Origin: Candidatus Binataceae bacterium
Lineage (GTDB): Bacteria > Desulfobacterota > Binatia > Binatales > Binataceae
Assembly (NCBI GenBank): GCA_030042765.1
Contig: JASHZA010000083.1
Coordinates: 1-10,528 of the forward strand
Reading direction: 5' to 3'
Length of the DNA stretch: 10,528 nt
Positions 8,308 to 10,528 of this stretch are shown piece after piece. The stretch's first letter is position 1; the number at the start of each line of letters is the position of its first letter. The notes beneath the pieces were generated by a model. That model saw only the letters and a program-made list of their open reading frames with translations, ran no database searches and was not told where the DNA came from. A program made the position numbers and the translations under genes.

Positions 8308-8329
8308 GGCTTGAGACTTTAATCAAGCC
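8308..8329. repeat. Perfect inverted repeat GGCTTGA-N8-TCAAGCC
   Basis: A 7-bp perfect palindromic pair with an AT-rich 8-base spacer (GACTTTAA) lies about 30 bases upstream of the GT-C start and about 140 bases upstream of the ST2 start. Its position between divergent genes fits an operator. It could also form an RNA hairpin in the GT-C leader. No T-run follows on either strand, so a terminator is less likely. Confidence 0.45.
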
Positions 8330-8456
8330 GGAGCGGCGCGCGATAATCTCGTCGAATTATTCAACAGCTGATGGCAGGATAAAAGACTGGGCCGCGCTCA
8401 CAAGCTTGGAACACACTAAACGGAGATGAGCCTACGCGCCAGTTGCGATCGATATC

Positions 8457-8462
8457 GGGGAG
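8457..8462 (+). promoter_or_regulatory. Ribosome binding site for the preferred ST2 start
   Basis: GGGGAG lies 8 bases before ATG 8471. The upstream in-frame ATG at 8426 has GGAG directly abutting it, which is too close to work well. A third ATG at 8501 also has a good site (GAGGGA, 7 bases away), so 8471 is preferred but not certain. Confidence 0.55.
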
Positions 8463-8470
8463 ACGCAGGC

Positions 8471-9376
8471 ATGTCTACCGAATTTGCGAGGGACAGTGCG
8501 ATGAGCGTGCGGACCGCAGGCCGACTGCCGGATTTTATCGCGGTGGGCCCGCCGCGCACAGCTACCACTTGGCTGGAACGAATCCTCGAAGGCCACGTCG
8601 GACTCCCGGAGGGCATCAAGGAAACAGATTTCTTTGGCGGACGCTACGAGCTGGGCATCGGATGGTACGCTGCGCACTTTAGCAGATGCGATCCGGCCCT
8701 GCCGATCGGCGAGATCTGTCCTGTCTACTTCGATTCGCCGGCGGCGCGGGAGCGTATCGCGCTCCATCTTCCACAGTGCAGGATAATCTGCACACTGCGC
8801 GATCCAGTCGAACGGTTGTATTCGCACTATCGGCTCCTCAGACGCGAGGGATGGATTGGCGAGATAACGCTCGAGCAAGCCCTGGCGAAGGACCTGAAGT
8901 GGAATGGACCGGGGAACCTGCACGGATCCAACCGCTATGCGGCACATCTGCGAGAATGGCAAGCTCTGTTCGGTGAAAAACACGTGCTGCCACTGCTCCA
9001 CGATGACCTGATCGCCGATGCTCGCGGATATCTTGACGGCATCTGCGCTTTCATTGGAATCCAAACGTTTGCAGTCGACGGGGCACGCGCAAGCGAGCGC
9101 GTCAACGCGGTCGAGCGCGCCCCGCGGAATTGGCGGTTGGCGCGGCGGGCGCGCAGGATCCGCGAGCGTCTGATTCGGCGACGGAGGTACCGATTGCTCG
9201 ACGCTTGCCGGCCGTTATGGGATTTCTGCGCGGGGCGCGGAACGCCCTTCGGGCCGCTCGAACCTGTACTGGACGAGCGACTGCGGAAGCAGCTACGCCC
9301 AGAGATCGAAAAGCTGGAGGCGTTGCTGCAGCGGGACCTTTCCAGTTGGAAGGAAACCCGCCGCCAGGCTGCATGA
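8471..9376 (+). CDS. PAPS-dependent sulfotransferase ST2 (paralogue of ST1)
   Basis: A second predicted sulfotransferase, 301 residues from ATG 8471. It could instead begin at 8426 (316 residues) or 8501 (291); all lie before the conserved core. The motifs mirror ST1: the phosphosulfate loop AVGPPRTATTWL (24-35), candidate catalytic Glu51 in KETDFF, and the 3'-phosphate motif RIICTLRDPVERLYSHY with Arg110 and Ser118. Unlike ST1 it keeps the usual middle segment with SNRYAAHLREW (153-163), which in this fold lies near the cofactor and acceptor site. Residues 221-241 are strongly basic (WRLARRARRIRERLIRRRR), which may contact an anionic acceptor or membrane. No signal peptide is seen. It is divergent from the GT-C gene and converges on the VIT gene 23 bases away. 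Having both copies in one locus suggests two sulfation sites on the same product. Confidence 0.91.
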   Translation: MSTEFARDSAMSVRTAGRLPDFIAVGPPRTATTWLERILEGHVGLPEGIKETDFFGGRYELGIGWYAAHFSRCDPALPIGEICPVYFDSPAARERIALHLPQCRIICTLRDPVERLYSHYRLLRREGWIGEITLEQALAKDLKWNGPGNLHGSNRYAAHLREWQALFGEKHVLPLLHDDLIADARGYLDGICAFIGIQTFAVDGARASERVNAVERAPRNWRLARRARRIRERLIRRRRYRLLDACRPLWDFCAGRGTPFGPLEPVLDERLRKQLRPEIEKLEALLQRDLSSWKETRRQAA

Positions 9377-9378
9377 GA

Positions 9379-9395
9379 GCCCGCGACAACCGGGC
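9379..9395. terminator. Short GC hairpin between convergent ST2 and VIT genes
   Basis: GCCCG pairs with CGGGC around a 7-base loop in the 23-base gap between two converging stop codons. The stem is only 5 bp and no T-run follows, so the call rests mainly on position. Confidence 0.2.
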
Positions 9396-9399
9396 CAGG

Positions 9400-10122
9400 C
9401 TAGCGGCGCGAGAACAAGGTGCCCGCTCCGTAGGTCACAGCACCAGCCGCGATTCCGATCGCTATGCTCTCGAGGCCACTGCGCCACCATGAACGAGCGG
9501 TAATTAACGTCTTCGCAGCGCCTACCGTAAACAGCGCGCAGATGGTCGCCCCAGCGGAAATCGCGATGCCGATCGGCGGACGAACGAACACATACGGCAG
9601 CACCGGGATCGCCGCTCCGAGCAAATACGACAGGCCAACTGTGAGGCCCGAACGCAGCGGAGGCTCGGCGATATCCGCACCGAAGCCGAGTTCTTCGCGC
9701 ATCATCACATTGGCCCAACGCTCGCGTTCACCCGTTATATGCATGACGATATCGTCCAGCAGCCTGCCGCCGAAGCCTTTGGCACGGTAGATTCCGCGGA
9801 TTTCTTCGCGCTCGCGTTCAGGCCAGCGCTCGATCTCGTCGCGCTCGCGCTGCACCTCACTCTGGTAGAACTCATACTGCGCGCGGGCCGAAGCGAATGC
9901 CGCCAGACCCATCGAAACCGCGCCGCCCAGCATCTCGGCCAGACCTGCCATCACGACCACCGTTGGCGCAGTGAATGCGCCAGCGACACCCGAGGTGACC
10001 GCAAACGAAGCCACCAAACCGTCGTTGAGACCAAGCATGATGTCGCGCACACTGGGACCGCCAACCTTGTGAATCTGCTCGGTATGATGGTCGTACTCGC
10101 GCTTCAGGACTGATAGCGCCAT
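9400..10122 (-). CDS. VIT1/CCC1-family iron/manganese transporter
   Basis: A 240-residue membrane protein of the vacuolar iron transporter family, which moves Fe2+ or Mn2+ out of the cytoplasm, in eukaryotes into the vacuole. The first helix carries the family signature GLNDGLVASFAVTSGVAGA (31-49), with Asp34 in the place of the transport Asp of VIT1. A second helix (about 54-76) is followed by a charged cytoplasmic domain (about 80-150) rich in Glu, including EIERWPEREREEIRGIY and VMMREELG. These match the Glu/Met metal-binding domain described for eucalyptus VIT1. Helices near 158-180, 182-204 and 216-235 complete the five-helix layout. The start is ATG 10122, with AAGGA 9 bases upstream. 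It lies 27 bases after the kinase gene on the same strand and is probably cotranscribed with it. Iron detoxification is likely; the metal is not fixed by sequence. Confidence 0.92.
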   Translation of the reverse strand: MALSVLKREYDHHTEQIHKVGGPSVRDIMLGLNDGLVASFAVTSGVAGAFTAPTVVVMAGLAEMLGGAVSMGLAAFASARAQYEFYQSEVQRERDEIERWPEREREEIRGIYRAKGFGGRLLDDIVMHITGERERWANVMMREELGFGADIAEPPLRSGLTVGLSYLLGAAIPVLPYVFVRPPIGIAISAGATICALFTVGAAKTLITARSWWRSGLESIAIGIAAGAVTYGAGTLFSRR

Positions 10123-10131
10123 GATCCGTCA

Positions 10132-10136
10132 TCCTT
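10132..10136 (-). promoter_or_regulatory. Ribosome binding site for the VIT gene
   Basis: On the minus strand AAGGA lies 9 bases before the ATG at 10122, which supports that start. Confidence 0.65.
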
Positions 10137-10149
10137 TTGGTTTCATGAA

Positions 10150-10528
10150 TTAATTCCGCGGTGTGCCTGAAAATCCGCTTTGCGCGGGGCGCATCGAAGA
10201 GTTTCCGGTTGATCCAGCCTGGCTACTGCGGCGCCTGGCCCGTTCAACATGCGCGCGCGTGTTGAAGAAATCGGCAAGGAGCCTGCGGGCTCGCGCGGCA
10301 TCGGGCTTTTCACCGAGATAATTGTAGAAGAAACGGAGTCGCTGTGAGCGCGAAATAAAGCGCCCAATGCTACGATCAAGATGAACCAGATTCAGCATTC
10401 GCTGCCGCATTGAGACCCTCCGCACGCGTCGAAAATCCTCCAAATCGACAAAGTACACAGTTATATCGTCACCGCGCGCCGCCAGCATCAGATTGGTCTC
10501 TTGCAGGTCGCGGGTGAAGACGCCGGCG
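10150..10528 (-). CDS. C-terminal part of a WaaP/InaA-like lipopolysaccharide kinase (5' end cut off by window)
   Basis: The frame is open to the window edge, and 125 codons before the stop are visible. The fragment covers the back half of a protein-kinase-like domain of the LPS kinase (Kdo/WaaP) and InaA type, which phosphorylate sugars of the LPS core. The visible start AGVFTRDLQETNLML holds the catalytic-loop Asp and Asn. FVDLEDF holds the metal-binding Asp (equivalent of DFG). The block VSMRQRMLNLVHLDRSIGRFISR followed by QRLRFFYNYLG matches the family's C-terminal helices, shown here in two parts of under 20 residues each: VSMRQRMLNLVHLDRS and RFISRSQRLRFFYNYLG. An internal ATG at 10488 is not the start, because the catalytic loop lies upstream of it. 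The last 30 residues are low-complexity and polar. The position before the Asp is Thr (TRD), where His is usual. It is 27 bases upstream of the VIT gene. Confidence 0.8.
   Translation of the reverse strand, partial: AGVFTRDLQETNLMLAARGDDITVYFVDLEDFRRVRRVSMRQRMLNLVHLDRSIGRFISRSQRLRFFYNYLGEKPDAARARRLLADFFNTRAHVERARRRSSQAGSTGNSSMRPAQSGFSGTPRN

Larger units (their letters stand above)
8278..8470. promoter_or_regulatory. Divergent intergenic region, likely promoters for GT-C and ST2
   Basis: This is the longest non-coding gap in the window and is visibly richer in A and T than the flanking genes. GT-C reads leftward and ST2 rightward, so promoters for both should lie here. GATAAT at 8342-8347 is a fair plus-strand -10 candidate, but the hexamer 17 bases upstream is a poor -35. 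I see no convincing full sigma-70 pair on either strand. The inverted repeat at 8308-8329 is the most distinct element. Confidence 0.4.

Noticed and set aside
4314..9300. ST1 and ST2 as terminal repeats of a composite mobile element
   Set aside because: They are diverged full-length genes rather than near-identical repeats; no transposase, integrase, terminal inverted repeats or target duplications were seen.

Overview
The window is a gene-dense, GC-rich stretch of a Gram-negative bacterial chromosome. It has ten genes, no gap over about 200 bases, and no RNA gene, insertion sequence, CRISPR array or phage gene that I can see. A secA gene followed directly by argJ is, as I recall, an arrangement of Deltaproteobacteria-like genomes (Geobacter type). 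With the LPS-kinase-like fragment and the lone Rieske ferredoxin, this suggests a Desulfobacterota, Binatota or similar environmental lineage. That assignment is inference from gene order and was not tested by phylogeny.

Layout. Plus strand, 1-6772: secA (5' end cut by the window edge), argJ, a small Rieske ferredoxin, a PAPS-dependent sulfotransferase (ST1), a small SAM-dependent methyltransferase and a family 2 glycosyltransferase. Gaps are 16-63 bases, so this could be one long transcript running from housekeeping genes into surface-glycan genes. Minus strand, 8277-6808: a polytopic GT-C (GT39/ArnT-like) glycosyltransferase whose end converges on the GT2 gene. Plus strand, 8471-9376: a second sulfotransferase (ST2), clearly a paralogue of ST1, read divergently from the GT-C gene across an AT-richer intergenic region that holds a perfect 7-bp inverted repeat. 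Minus strand, 10528-9400: the C-terminal part of a WaaP/InaA-like kinase (cut by the window edge), then a VIT1/CCC1-type iron/manganese transporter.

How the genes may work together. Two paralogous sulfotransferases bracket a methyltransferase, a cytosolic GT2 and a membrane GT-C enzyme. The simplest reading is a small locus that builds or decorates a surface glycan or glycolipid: GT2 would make a lipid-linked donor or extend a chain, GT-C would transfer sugar from a polyprenyl carrier on the periplasmic side, and the sulfotransferases and methyltransferase would modify the product. The LPS-kinase-like gene next door fits a cell-envelope neighbourhood. The substrate cannot be read from the sequence. 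I found no clearly novel defence or mobile system; the sulfotransferase-bracketed cassette is the most interesting feature.
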